From NCBI GenBank assembly GCA_963580275.1, contig OY756945.1, positions 19,373,501-19,437,500 of the forward strand: 64,000 nucleotides of DNA, read 5' to 3'. A program made the translations under genes and the position numbers. The notes under the pieces were generated by a model. That model was not told the DNA's origin. It was given only the letters and a program-made list of their open reading frames with translations, and did no database searches. The stretch comes from Crataegus laevigata (lineage: Eukaryota > Streptophyta > Magnoliopsida > Rosales > Rosaceae). This document shows positions 47,102 to 58,605 of this stretch, piece by piece; the first letter of the stretch is position 1, and the number at the start of each line of letters is the position of its first letter.

Positions 47102-49076
47102 TGATGCAAAATATATAAGCACACAAATTAAACCCTCTTTTGACAATTGTAGTATATGTATAAGTAGGGATCGTTCTGGACCGGGGATTAGGAGGGATTG
47201 CTAATCTAAACTAAACTGACATAGAAACACAAAAATAAACTTAAAAACACTTAACAAGACTCACAAGACTCAAAACAAACTTAAAAGACTCAAAACAGCA
47301 CAAAACAACTAAATAGACTCAAACTAGACACTAGGGATGACTTTGGACGAAAATTGGTTTAAACTTGACTCAAAATACTCAAAGAACTAAAAGAAAACAA
47401 ATTTTGACTCTATAAACAAGATTTAAAAGCAAAGGGGATTGATTTGACGAAATTTGAAACTTAAACAAAAACTTTGTAATTAAAATAGATTGTAAAACGA
47501 ATTTGGGTGAATTAAATGGATGGAAGGCTAGCTAGAGGGTTCTTCTCCACACATGTCATACTTGCATACAAAACGATTTCCAATTGCTTTTTAATAAACC
47601 ATGAATTCTCAACGCCCCAAGTTAATTAGGTTCGCTTAAATTAACCTTCAGATTTTCCTAAAGTTATTGAATTGGATGATTGCATACGACAACCCAAAGC
47701 ATTCCCCACAAGTCCCCTACATGATTGCATAATAGAGATACAAGCAAGAATCATTAAGTTCTATGAAAACCATAAGCATTGACGAAGCACTCATTACTAT
47801 GATTGCATGAAACTTATGCCAATAATTTACTTAACTCGATTGAGATCATCAACCTTCACTACTTGTAAATATAAGTTTGTAACGATTAGGTGAAACTCCC
47901 TTATATTCTAGCATCAAATTCATGCATGCAAACTAAGTGTCGACCCTCAATCAACATACACAAATCAGTTTTTATACGAACGGATAAGTAAATTGAATTC
48001 ACAACTTATGAAACGCAATTAGAGGTAATCAAATCATATAGCCAGCATGGACATGGTTTCGAATTACCCCCCTAGCTAAGGGGGGATTTAGTTCCTCCTG
48101 ATAGCAATTAAACAAAGAAAACTAAATTGAAACATTAAAAACAAGGATAGACAACACCTAGAAAAGCTCCAGCGATTCAATGCTTTGAATGGCATTCACG
48201 ACTCCAAATGGCACCTTCTCCTTCCTTCCTTGAATAATTGCGGCACAAGAGGGATTTTTGTGTGGATTTGTGGTGGTGGATGGATGTAGGTGAATTATGG
48301 TAGAGGGTGGTGTAGGGGGTGGTGTCCAAATGGTGCAGCAAAGGATGGTATTTATAGGCTGAAATTCGCAGCCCCTATGTAGCAAAGGAAAAGGATTTAA
48401 ATGCCTAATTTGTATAGGATAATAACACACAATCCTTGAAGGAAAAGGCTAAGGCTTTTAGAAACCAAGGGGGAAAGGAATAATCAGGTTTCTAGAAGTT
48501 CTAGAAAGGTTTGGGGCGTCACTTTTGTAGGACAAGGGATAAGGCCTTGTAGAAAGGTTGTTTTGTGGCTGATTCCTAGAAAAACAAGGGATAAGGTGTG
48601 GCAACTTTGTAGGAGAGGATAAGGGCTTCTAGAAACCTAATTTAAATGTACTCCATTCAGAAAATAAACCCTCATTGTCCCAGGAATTAAGTTTAGACAA
48701 GAATAGGATAAGATAAGGTTAGTTAAGATAGGATAAAGATTGGATAAGATAAGGTTGTTTGGATAATGTTTTGGATAATTCTCCTTCTTTTGAGCTGATT
48801 CCTTATCTTCATTGACTTGAATTTATTTCTCCAACCTTGAAACATATTCCTAGCTCCATTTGGACTTCAAATTCGTCCATCTTCTTGCCCAAAGCTCGTG
48901 CAATCCATTCTAAGCCCAGATTTGCTCCAAAATGCTCCAAAATGCATATTTTTGCCAACTTTGCTCCTTGGACCTAAAAACACACGAAAATGACTTTAAA
49001 CACTATAATAAGCAATAAATAGCTAAGGAAATACACGAAAACATACAAACTAAGTAGCATAAATATGCTCCTATCA
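47102..49076 (-). repeat. 5' LTR of element B
   Basis: 1975 bp, TGATGCAAAATATATAAG at the left edge and TATCA at the right edge, followed by GCTAC. Confidence 0.92.
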
Positions 49077-49081
49077 GCTAC

Positions 49082-49607
49082 TGTCAACGTTATGTCCGTG
49101 TCCGTCATGTGAGCCTTACGACGGTCAAGTGACGAACTCATCCCATCTGGGATAACTATGAGCAGTTTTGTGGGAGACCGGTCCCAGAGAAAATGAGTGC
49201 TTCCTCTGGAGGTAACTATAGCCGGTCGTAATCACATGACCGCATTCTTCATTGTCGACTCGAAAATCGATTATAACACCCTGCTCGATCGCGATTGGAT
49301 CCATCAGACTTGCTGCATTCCATCGTCACTCTATCAAGTCCTCGTCTTCTGGGATGGGAAATTGGTCATTGTCCATCCGACCGACACCCAGCCGTTTGAG
49401 GCTAACATGATCCAAGCCCGTTACTATGATGATCACGTCGGCTACATTACCCTCCAAGGCCTTAATAAGGAAGGGCGGCCGACAAAGATTTCCGTGCAAA
49501 AACCATTGAAGTTGCCGCCAAGACTGTTCACCAGGAATCGGCGAGACTCGGATTGGCCAACATACTCACCAATGTCGATGATTGACGCCAGCCAAGAACG
49601 ACGCTAG
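49082..49607 (+). pseudogene. Retropepsin of F, C-terminal part, and RT leader
   Basis: Continues the protease frame after B with a TGA near 49108-49110 and a shift before 49197. The open part 49197-49607 holds the second half of the aspartic protease domain (VLPLEVTIAG, FFIVDSKIDYNTLLDRDWI). A TAG ends it at 49605-49607. Confidence 0.72.
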
Positions 49608-49625
49608 GCCGCAGTCTCCTTCACC

Positions 49626-51329
49626 ATGTGGCGGCTGCTGGCCCATTGGTATACGGTTTCCAAGCAACCAAACTCGGGCGTCAACGTGGTCGAGTTTCTA
49701 GCAAAAGAAGATAACGGCCCAGTTTTGTCTCTAGATAAGGTCCAGGCTGCACCGGTCAAACTCGAAGACAATCGGCCTCAGGTCAAAGATCCTTTGGAAG
49801 AAATAAATTATGGGACGGCCGAAGAACCACGGCCTTTATTTATCAGTGCTCTGTTGCCCCAACCTATGAAAACCGAACTGTGCAATTTATTAAATGAATT
49901 CAAAGATTGTTTTGCTTGGAGCTATCACGAGATGCCTGGTTTAGATCGAACACTCATCGAACATGAGTTACGCATCAAGCCTAGATGCAAACCGTTTCGT
50001 CAGCCACCTCGACGATTCTCGATCGAAGTGCAGCTTGGCATAAAAGACGAGATTATTCAACTCTGGAATGCCGGGTTCATTCGGACAGCTAAATACGTCG
50101 AATGGTTGGCAAATATAGTTCTCGTTCTTAAGAAAAATAGAGCCCTGCGAATTTGTATCGATTTTCAGAATTTGAATATGGCAACCCCCAAAGATGAATA
50201 TACTATGCCAATTTCAGACCTCTTAATCGACGCAACGGCAAGCCATGCGATTTTTTCCTTCATGGATAGACATGCTGGCTATAACCAAATTTTCATTGCC
50301 GAGGCCGATGTTCACAAGACTGCTTTTTGATGCCCGGGGGCACTCGGCACATACAAGTGGGTCGTTATGCCGTTTGACCTAAAGAATGCTGGTGCAACAT
50401 ACCAGCGAGCAATGAATGCTATCTTTCATGATCTCATCGGGACAACAGTCAAAGTATACATTGATGACGTTGTGGTCAAGTCAAAATGTCGGCAGACACA
50501 CTTGGAGGATCTTCGCCAAGCCTTCCTACGCATGCGCCGACATAACCTCAAGATGAACCCGGCAAAATGTGCTTTCGGCATATCAGCCGGCAATTTCTTA
50601 GGGTTCTTGGTCCATCACCGGGGCATTGAGATTGATGACAACAAGGCTCGAGCAATCATTAATGCGCCACCCCCAACGACCAAAAAATAGTTACAGTCGT
50701 TGCTAGGGAAGATCAATTTCCTCCGCCGGTTTATTGCCAATTCGGCAGGAAAAATGCGCGTTTTTTCCACCTTGCTAAAACTCAAGGACTCGGACAAGTT
50801 TGAATGGCGCACTGAGCATCACGAGGCCTTCACACAGATCAAGGTGGCTCTCTCCACCCCACCTGTTCTCGTTCCGCCCCGACGTAGCAAACCTCTCAAG
50901 TTATACATATCTGCGGTCGAGGAGTCCATTGGTTGTCTTTTAGCACAGGATAATGATACTAGACGTGAGCAATCCATCTTTTACCTTAGTCGCAACCTCA
51001 ATGCTCCTGAGATCAATTATATGGTTGTCGAAAAGCTCTGTTCAGCGTTGTTCTTTGCTGCTTCAAAACTCAGGCACTACATGCTCCCATCCGTTACTCA
51101 AGTTATCGTCCAAACCGACGTCATCCATTACATGCTCACTCGGCCGATCGTCAAAGAACGAATCGGGAAATGGACAATGGCATTGTCTGAGTTCAGTTTA
51201 CAATACGTGCCCTAGAAGGCTGTCAAGGGCCAAGCCCTGGCTGATTTCTTGGCCCAACATCCATCCCCATACGACTTTGGGGGCAATGATCTCGAAATCG
51301 GCATGATGGAAGCCCGGGATAATTTTTGA
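49626..51329 (+). pseudogene. Reverse transcriptase and RNase H of F
   Basis: A single frame broken only by stops at 50328-50330 (TGA), 50688-50690 (TAG), 51213-51215 (TAG) and 51327-51329 (TGA). RT: CFAWSYHEMPGLDRTLIEHE entry, RICIDFQNLNMATPKDEY, VVMPFDLKNAGATYQRAMN and the catalytic YIDD box (50457-50468). RNase H: about 50790-51215, with EWRTEHHEAF and the SIFYLSRNLNAPEINY segment. At least one stop sits where relatives have Gln (ahead of KAVKGQ), as expected from C-to-T change. Copies element RNA into DNA; here inactive. Confidence 0.85.
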
Positions 51330-51332
51330 ACA

Positions 51333-52093
51333 ATGTACTTTGATGGTTCAAGTACTTCTGTTTCGGCCGGGGTAGGAATAGTCATTCAATCTCCAGAGCA
51401 CCAGCGATGGTATTTCTCTCTCAAACTAGACTTTGACTGTACCAATAACCAGCCGAATATGAAGCCCTTGTCATTGGCCTTAGTATCCTTCACGACTTGC
51501 GAGCACCTTGCGTTCTAGTTCTCGGCGACTCCGAACTTGTGATTAACCAACTCAATGGTACTTTTCGTTGCATGAGTTGCACTCTAGCTCCCTATCACAT
51601 GGTCGCCAGCTATTTGGCCGAGTCCTTCGATGGCATCACATTTATGCACGTATCCCGGGTCCATAATATTGATGCAGACGAGTTGGCCCAAATTGCCTCC
51701 GGTGCGCAACTCATGGGGAGTAAAATTGGTCAGGTAATACCAGTCGTACGATGGTCGTACCCGGCCTTGGTTAACCAACAAGTTATTGATCAAGATCATG
51801 TGCTCCGAACACGGGTCATGTCTTTGCCATCGTTGCTAGAACGAGAAGATCCCGTCGAAGTCTGCGCGATTAAAGCATTACCAGATGATTTGAGAGAAGC
51901 GCTCATGCGGTACCTTGATAATCCCAATGGAAAACACGAGCGCAAGACAAAGGTTCATGCCAGGAACTATGTGTCATACCAAAACGTGTTATATAGAAAA
52001 GGCGAGGACAGTTTGTTGTTGTTATATCTCGGCCCCAAGGAGGCTGCACAAGCAATGGCCGAGGTCCATGAGGGAATATGTGGAGCTCATTAA
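51333..52093 (+). pseudogene. Second (archaeal-type) RNase H of F, frameshifted
   Basis: MYFDGSSTSVSAGVGIVIQS at 51333 is the typical start of the extra RNase H of Tat-group elements. The frame changes near 51490, after which VLVLGDSELVINQLNGTF and VHNIDADELAQIASGA complete the domain. Then the spacer to integrase (YQNVLYRKGEDSLLLLYL). Confidence 0.75.
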
Positions 52094-53137
52094 TCCGGCC
52101 GAAAGATACGATGGTTGCTTCGTCGGCATGGCTATTTTTGGCCGAATATCCTGAAAGACTGCATTGAGTATGCACGAGGATGCTTACAGTGCCAGATTCA
52201 TGGCCTTATACAAAGGGCTCTGGCATAATCATTGCATTCGGTCACCAAACCATGGCCATTCAGAGGCTGGGCTATGGACATCATCTGCAAAATTACACCA
52301 TCGTCTGGCTCGGCAAAACACGCTTGGATACTAGTAGCAACGGATTACTTCACCAAATGGGTCGAAGCAAAATCATACGCCGAATTGACATCAAAGGAAT
52401 TGTGTGACTTCGTCGAGGAAAATATCGTGACCCGATTCGGTGTGCCAGAAATGATCATAACGGATAACGGCACAATCTTCACATCCGGCCAATTTAGGGA
52501 GTCCACGACGAATCTCAAAATCCGGCTCGAGCAGTCTACGCCGTATTACCCACAAGCGAATGGGCAAGCCGAAGCAAGTAATAAAGTTTTGATTGGCATC
52601 CTTGAAAAAATGGTGAGAGAACGACCGAGTATGTGGCATGTAAAGTTGAATGAAGCGTTGTGGGCCTACCGGACGTCACCACGATCAGCCACTAGGACGA
52701 CTCCATACGCGTTGACCTATGGACATGATGCCATGTTACCAGTCGAGTTAAGTGTAAATTCGCTGAGAATGATAGAGCACAGTAGTTTGTTCAGTGATGA
52801 GTACAGTCAAGCCATAAGACAGGAGTTGAAAGATTTGGAAGGAGCTCGCCTTGACGCTTACAACTTATTGGTGGCGCAAAAAAAGATTGTCGAACGAGCG
52901 TACAATTAGCGAGTTAAACAAAAGATGTTTGGCGAAGGAGAATTGGTTTGGCAGATAGTTCTGCCAGTTGGAATAAAAGACCCTAGGTTCGGCAAGTGGT
53001 CGCCAAATTGGGAAAGGCCGTTTGTTGTTCATAAAGTCTTCGGCAAGGGGGCATATCATTTGAAGGATCGCACTGGTTTAGTCCACAAATTATCGATTAA
53101 TGGAAAGTTCTTAAAGAAATATTATCCGACGAACTGA
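52094..53137 (+). pseudogene. Integrase of F
   Basis: The zinc-binding region (about 52094-52231) is frameshifted. The core is open at 52232-52909 with the catalytic triad at residues Asp16 (GWAMD), Asp78 (TDNG) and Glu114 (GQAE), spaced exactly D-35-E. A TAG at 52907-52909 separates the C-terminal part (52910-53137, GELVWQIVLPVG to YHLKDRTG). Inserts element DNA into chromosomes; broken here. Confidence 0.82.
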
Positions 53138-53654
53138 GAGATGCAGGAATAAGTATTTCATTCATGACAAAATAGGTTACAGATTACAGTCCTAAGGGGA
53201 TGAACGAAGATAAGCTTCAAGGGCCGCTTTCAGTTCCAGACATCTCACTTCCCCCAGCGTGACTTCAGTCTGGCGCATCATTCTCTCAGACTTCATTAGT
53301 GCGATCCGCCTCGCGCCGGCTGCAAGTTCCGTTAATTTGGCTTTATTCGCCTCGAAAGTCGCTTCAAGAGCTGAGACGACATCCAACCTTCGGCGTTGAA
53401 GCACTGCAATCTGGTCGTCAAAGGCCACCAGTTCCAGTTTCTTCTCCTTTATTATTTCAAGATCATGTTGGGCGACCTCCTGAGCAGCCTCAGCAGCCTT
53501 CAGTACATCGTCAGATCGAAGGGCTCTCTCAAAAATCGGGAAAAAAATCTCAAGTCTTTTCCAGAATTGAAGACAACTGGGTAATGGTTGCATTATCCAG
53601 CTAGCCTTCAGAGGCGAGGGTATTCAAGCATTCCCCGACAGAGTCAAGGCCGTT

Positions 53655-55856
53655 TAATGCGAAATATATAAGCACACAAATTAAACCCTCTTTTTATCAA
53701 TTGTAGCAAGTATGTAAGTAGGGATCGTTCTAGGCCGGGGATTAGGAGGGCTTGCTAAATCACTTGAAATCTGACTCAAAAACGTAAAAACAAAGTTAAA
53801 ACACTAAACTAGACTCAAAGAATGCAATACTATACTTTAAAATACTAAAACAAACCAAAAGACTCAAAACAGCAAGAAAACACTCAAAACTGCCTTAAAA
53901 CCACTTTCTGGGCAGTTTTGAACACTAAAGAAGAATTTGGACGAAAATAGTTATAACTTGACTCAAGACACTTAAAAACACAAACTAAATTGATTTCTAA
54001 CTAATTTGACACTCAAAGTAAAGGGGGAATTGTTTTTGACGAATTTGAAAACGAAAACAAAAACTTTGTAAAACAAAACAGATTGTAAAACGAATTTGGT
54101 TTAAATGAATGGATGGAAGGCTAGCTAGGGGGTTCTTCTCCACACATGTCATACTTGCATACAAAACGATTTCCAATTGCTTTTCAATAAACCATGAATT
54201 CTCAACGCCCCAGATTAACCGTGAATTGCACTAATTAACCCTCAGATTTTCCTAACGTTATTGAATTGGATGATTGCATATGACAACCCAAAGCATTCCC
54301 CACAGGTTCCCTACATGAATTGCATAATAGAGATACAAGCAAGAATCATTAAGTTCTATGAAAACCATAAACATTGACGAAGCATTCATTACTATGAATT
54401 GCATGAAACTTATGCCAAGAATTTACTTAACGCGATTGTGATCAACAACCTTCACTACTTGTAAATATAAGTTTGTAACGATTAGGTGAAACTCCCTTAT
54501 ATTCTAGCTTCAAATTCATGCATGCAAACTAAGTGTCGACCCTCAATCAACATACACAAATCAGTTTTTATACGAACAGATAAGTAAATTGAATTCACAA
54601 CTTATGAAACACAATTAGAAGTAATCAAATCATATAGCAAGCATGGACATGGTTTCGAATTACCCCCCTAGCTAAGGGGGGAATTAGTTCCTCATGATAG
54701 CAATTAAACAAAGAAAACTAAATTGAAACATTAAAAACAAGGATAGACAACACCTAGAAAAGCTCCTGCGATTCAATACTTTGAATGGCATTCACGACTC
54801 CAAATGGCACCTTTCTCCTTCCTTCCTTGAATAATTGCGGCACAAGAGGGATTTTTGTGTGGATTTGTGGTGGTGGATGGATGTAGGTGAATTATGGTAG
54901 AGGGTGGTGGATGGATGTAGGTGAATTATGGTAGAGGGTGGTGACTAAATGGTGCAGCAAAGGATGGTATTTATAGGCTGAAATTCGCAGCCCCTATGTA
55001 GCAAAGGAAAAGGATTTAAATGCCTAATTTGTATAGGATAATAACACACAATCCTTGAAGGAAAAGGCTAAGGCTTTTAGAAACCAAGGGGGAAAGGAAT
55101 AATCAGGTTTCTAGAAGTTCTAGAAAGGTTTGGGGCGTCACTTTTGTAGGACAAGGGATAAGGCCTTCTAGAAAGGTTGTTTTGTGGCTGATTCCCAGAA
55201 AAACAAGGGATAAGGTGTGGAACCTTTGTAGGAAGGGATAAGGCTTCTAGAAATCAGGTTTTAAGTCTCCAAATAGGAAAAGAAATCCCTTTTATAGCTG
55301 AAATCTTTATGCATTAGGATTAGGAAACCTTGTCTTCATCACTCCTTCTACATCTTGGATTCATTTTCCTTCTTGGACTTGGAAAACTTCTTTGTTGCTG
55401 AAACTTGAAACCATTTGGATTTAACTTTCCTACTTCAAGTAGGAAACCTTGTTTGAGTAGGAATCTTCAATCCTCTAGGAATCCTAATTCAACTAGGAAA
55501 CTTAAATCCACTAGGAATCCTAATTCAACTAGGAAACCCATTTTAACTAGGAATCCTAATTCAACTAGGATTCCATCTTCCATTAGGGACTTTCCTACTT
55601 CAACTAGGAAACCTTGCTCAAGTAGGAATCATCATCTTCAAGTCTTCAATTTCGTCCATCCTCTTGGCTCCAAGCATATGATATCCATTCCAAGCTCTAA
55701 TTTGCTCCAAAAGGCTCCAAAATGCATCCTTTTGCATACTTTGCCCTTAAAACCTGAAAATACATAAAACTAGCTTAAAAGACTACTTTACTAAGGAAAA
55801 ACACTATAAATGCACAAGAACAAGCTAAACTAAGGTGCATAAATATGCCCCTATCA
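53655..55856 (-). mobile_element. Solo LTR C, same family as A and B
   Basis: 2202 bp flanked by the exact 5-bp duplication CCGTT (53650-53654 and 55857-55861), with no interior, primer site or second LTR. It therefore arose by LTR-LTR recombination. The left end reads TAATGC where B has TGATGC, so the terminal dinucleotide is mutated. Most of it aligns with the B LTR; a 33-bp block (GGTGGATGGATGTAGGTGAA ...) is doubled near 54872-54940, and 55255-55680 is different. Confidence 0.9.
55430..55640. repeat. 18-bp minisatellite inside solo LTR C
   Basis: Units such as AATTCAACTAGGAAACTT, with at least five in register between 55489 and 55578 and looser ones on both sides. It creates a spurious (S-T-R-x-P-N)n reading frame. 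Confidence 0.88.
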
Positions 55857-58590
55857 CCGTTGCGCTGTAGGACTTCCGAATCCGAAAGGGAAATAAGGTC
55901 TTGTAGCCGGGTAAAGGCGGAATGTTCAGCAGATGCAGCAGCAGGCCTGGTCGAAGAGGCGGAAGAGCCGGCCCCGCCCGAAGCAGTATAAAATAGAGCA
56001 TCGACCTCGGCCTGCCAAGTGGGCTGAACACAAGAACATAAGTAAAACATAATTCAAGCTAAAGGGTTGAGAACCTAAGGAAAATATGAGTGGAGAGAAC
56101 TTACGGTGGTCGGGGTGGCTTCATGAGTAAGGATAGCAAAACCCGCGCCTTGTGGAGGGACTGTCGATGCCGCCTGCGCTTCGGGCTCGGCAACGGCCTT
56201 CTTCCCTTTGTCAGCCACAAAAGGATAGGCCGGAAGGTTCTCGGTCGTTGGAGATGGACTTGGGGAAGAAGGACGAGGACGGCCCGTAAGCGGAGTCTCA
56301 CCGTCGTCCTAAGAAGAAGGTCGTTTAGTACTAGGATCAAAATGTTAAATGAAAGCCAGTAGTAGATATTCAAACCTCTTCGTCTTCCAGGACGACCGAC
56401 GATTGCTTTGGATGCTTGAGGGGCGACTTGGCGACCAAGGGGGTCACCTCCAGGATGGGGGCGGCAGAAGTCCCTTAGATAGCCCTAGACAAAACTAAGT
56501 TATAAAAAAAAGGCTTAAGACATGTACCTTGAATCGCGTCTTTTATGACGGTAGCGGCCTTCTTGGGTCTGTCACCAAAGAGTTTGGTGACCACGTCTTT
56601 GACCGACGCGCCAAAGAAGTCTTTCGTATAAGTCTCCCACCAATCACCGAAGGTGTCGGTGCAAAGGGCCTCGGGAGCGATCGATCGGAGATGAAATTTC
56701 TTGCACCACTCTTGAAAGTCCGTCTCGACGAATTTAAAATCCTTTTCGAAAAAGCCAGAGAGACGTCATCGGCTGAGAAGGGAGCAGGAAAAAATGAGAG
56801 GCACTGGGGCACCCTGGACATAGCCGAGCTGTCGGGCGGTGAAGTGGGGTGGTAGACCTCCCAACTTGCTCGGCGAGCGTAGCAGCCGAGGGAAAGATCG
56901 CTTGACAACACAAATGACCCCTAGTGTCGGCGAAGACTAAGATCCGCCTCTGCATCCCATGTCGTGGATGGGAGTTGGATTGAGTCGGGGTAGTTTCGAC
57001 GACGGCAAATTAGGAATTCGTCGTCGAACAAAGCGCTAAGGCCGAAGAAGAATTTGAAAATGTCTTCGACCCGATGAGGTGATGCTGGTCGAGAAGCCAA
57101 CTGAGGACCAAGCGCTTCGGCAGGTTGGAAGGAGGGCATGTCAGGCCGAAGCGTGGTGAAGTAGACCTGCAGCCAGAGTTGGAAAAGCCAGAGAGGCCCA
57201 CTCTGCTGGGGGTCGATCTTGGTGGCGGTCGTCTCGGCCAAGCAGCGGAAGTGATTGGCGAGTATGGCCAAGGGCCACGGCATGACCATTCGCCAGGGCT
57301 TCGGCCACTGGTATGTTCTCGACTAAGCATTTGTTTGATTTGGTACAACAAATAAATTTGTTGTACCAATAGAAAAGGAAGGCCTCGTGTTCTTCTTTCC
57401 TTGCCACGTCTTGCCCTCAACTGGCGAAATGGTAGTAGAAGGTATTGTAGTTGAAGAAGTTCTTGAACTGTTTCTGAACTTCTTCCTTGGATGTGTCTTT
57501 CTCCTCCTCCTTCAAGGATTCAACAGCCCGAAGTTCAAACCAGGCCTTCAGATCCAGCCTCTTCGGATGCCCGGCGAGGGCATCATCGATTGGGGTGCCA
57601 AATGGGGGGTCCCCAGAATGACCATAATGTCAAGGACAGTAGGGCCGGCCGGGCCGAAGGGAAGAACCATAGTATTGGTGGCCGAGCACCAAAGGCTGAG
57701 AGCCGCCATCAGCAGCTCTTTGTCCATGGTAATTTCCACAGCGGAGAGCCAAATGGCGTCATAAATACCGAGATCCTTCCACTGGTCGCCAAAGAGCTCC
57801 GACATACGTTTCACCCAGACCGCACAGGTCGCTGGAGTCGAAGGCCAGGAACCTTGAGGTTTGGCCGAGTCCCATTTGGACCAGTCAATTCCGCGCAGCA
57901 AGGGGGCAAGGCAGTGATCCCTGCACAGGCCGGTGATGGATGAAGTGATGGTCTCCCTAAAGAGTGGCCCAAGAATTTGATGGGTGACACTCATGTCGCT
58001 TTCAAAGCGCATGGGTTTGACAGAAAATTTATCAAAGATGCTCTTACACTTCTCACATTCGTCGGCGAGCTTGGAAATGAAGGAGGCCATTGAAAGGGTT
58101 TTAAGCTTTCTGGGAAAGGAAGTTTGAAAAGATTCTGGGATTTCTTCTGGGAGTTTGAAGGTGTTGGAGAGCAAAGGTAGGAAAAGATTGAGAATTTTGG
58201 AAGCGTAAGAGTGTAAGTGGGGAGGAATTTGAGAACTTATAGGCGTTTTGGTGGGAAGATGGGACGTTTGATTTTCAAAATTTGGATAAAATCAATCGGG
58301 AAGACCGCCAATTATTCTAAATATTTGAGGGAATCTAGGTGAAAAGACCGAACGTCTCGCAGAGTTAAAACGCACGATTGTGTGTGGCGGCGAGCAATAA
58401 TGGAAAAATGGTTCAGTAGCCGCGTGTTTCAAGAAACATCATTAGGGTTGCTGAGAGCGTTAGGGGATCGCCGCGTGGCAAGCATTTAATAAAATTGAGG
58501 ACCATCGATCGTGCCTGTAGTCAACGGCTTTGAGGCGAGGGTTGGCTCCGCTCCTTCAAGGTAGGGGCTCGGCCAAGGCCGCCGACCTCA

Positions 58591-58605
58591 GAAGCAAGGG
58601 GGCAA
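58591..58605 (+). other. Polypurine tract of F
   Basis: GAAGCAAGGGGGCAA directly before the LTR start TGTTTGGG. Confidence 0.8.

Larger units (their letters stand above)
41573..49076 (-). mobile_element. Young gag-only LTR retrotransposon B inserted in the protease of F
   Basis: LTRs 41573-43546 (1974 bp) and 47102-49076 (1975 bp), ends TGATGC and CCTATCA, flanked by the exact 5-bp duplication GCTAC (41568-41572 and 49077-49081). The tRNA-Asp primer site next to the right LTR and the purine tract next to the left LTR show a minus orientation. The 3.5-kb interior has one intact Gag-like ORF and no pol. By eye only about five differences separate the LTRs (0.25 %), so the insertion is very recent. 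Same family as A and C. Non-autonomous. Confidence 0.92.
53192..58090 (-). pseudogene. Antisense plant-mobile-domain gene with introns, carried by F and split by C
   Basis: Minus strand, starting MASFISKLADECEKC at 58090. Exon 1 (58090 to about 56529) holds the plant mobile domain: LFGDQWKDLGIYDAIWLS, then KRLDLKAWFELRAV, HEAFLFYWYNKFI, AILANHFRCLAETTATKI, ARQLGYVQGAPVP and DWWETYTKDFFG, in order but in three frames (indels near 57612 and 57270 among others). Donor AAG/GTACAT at 56528. Further exons with good borders are about 56498-56380, 56308-56105 (donor GTAAGT) and about 56022-55857. After solo LTR C a coiled-coil C-terminus follows (53649-53192, stop 53192; QEVAQHDLEIIKEKKLEL). PMD proteins (MAIN/MAIL family) are nuclear and linked to silencing. 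Transcription would oppose F. Confidence 0.72.

Noticed and set aside
55405..55767. 120-codon frame with (S-T-R-N-P-N) repeats
   Set aside because: Produced entirely by the 18-bp minisatellite in solo LTR C.
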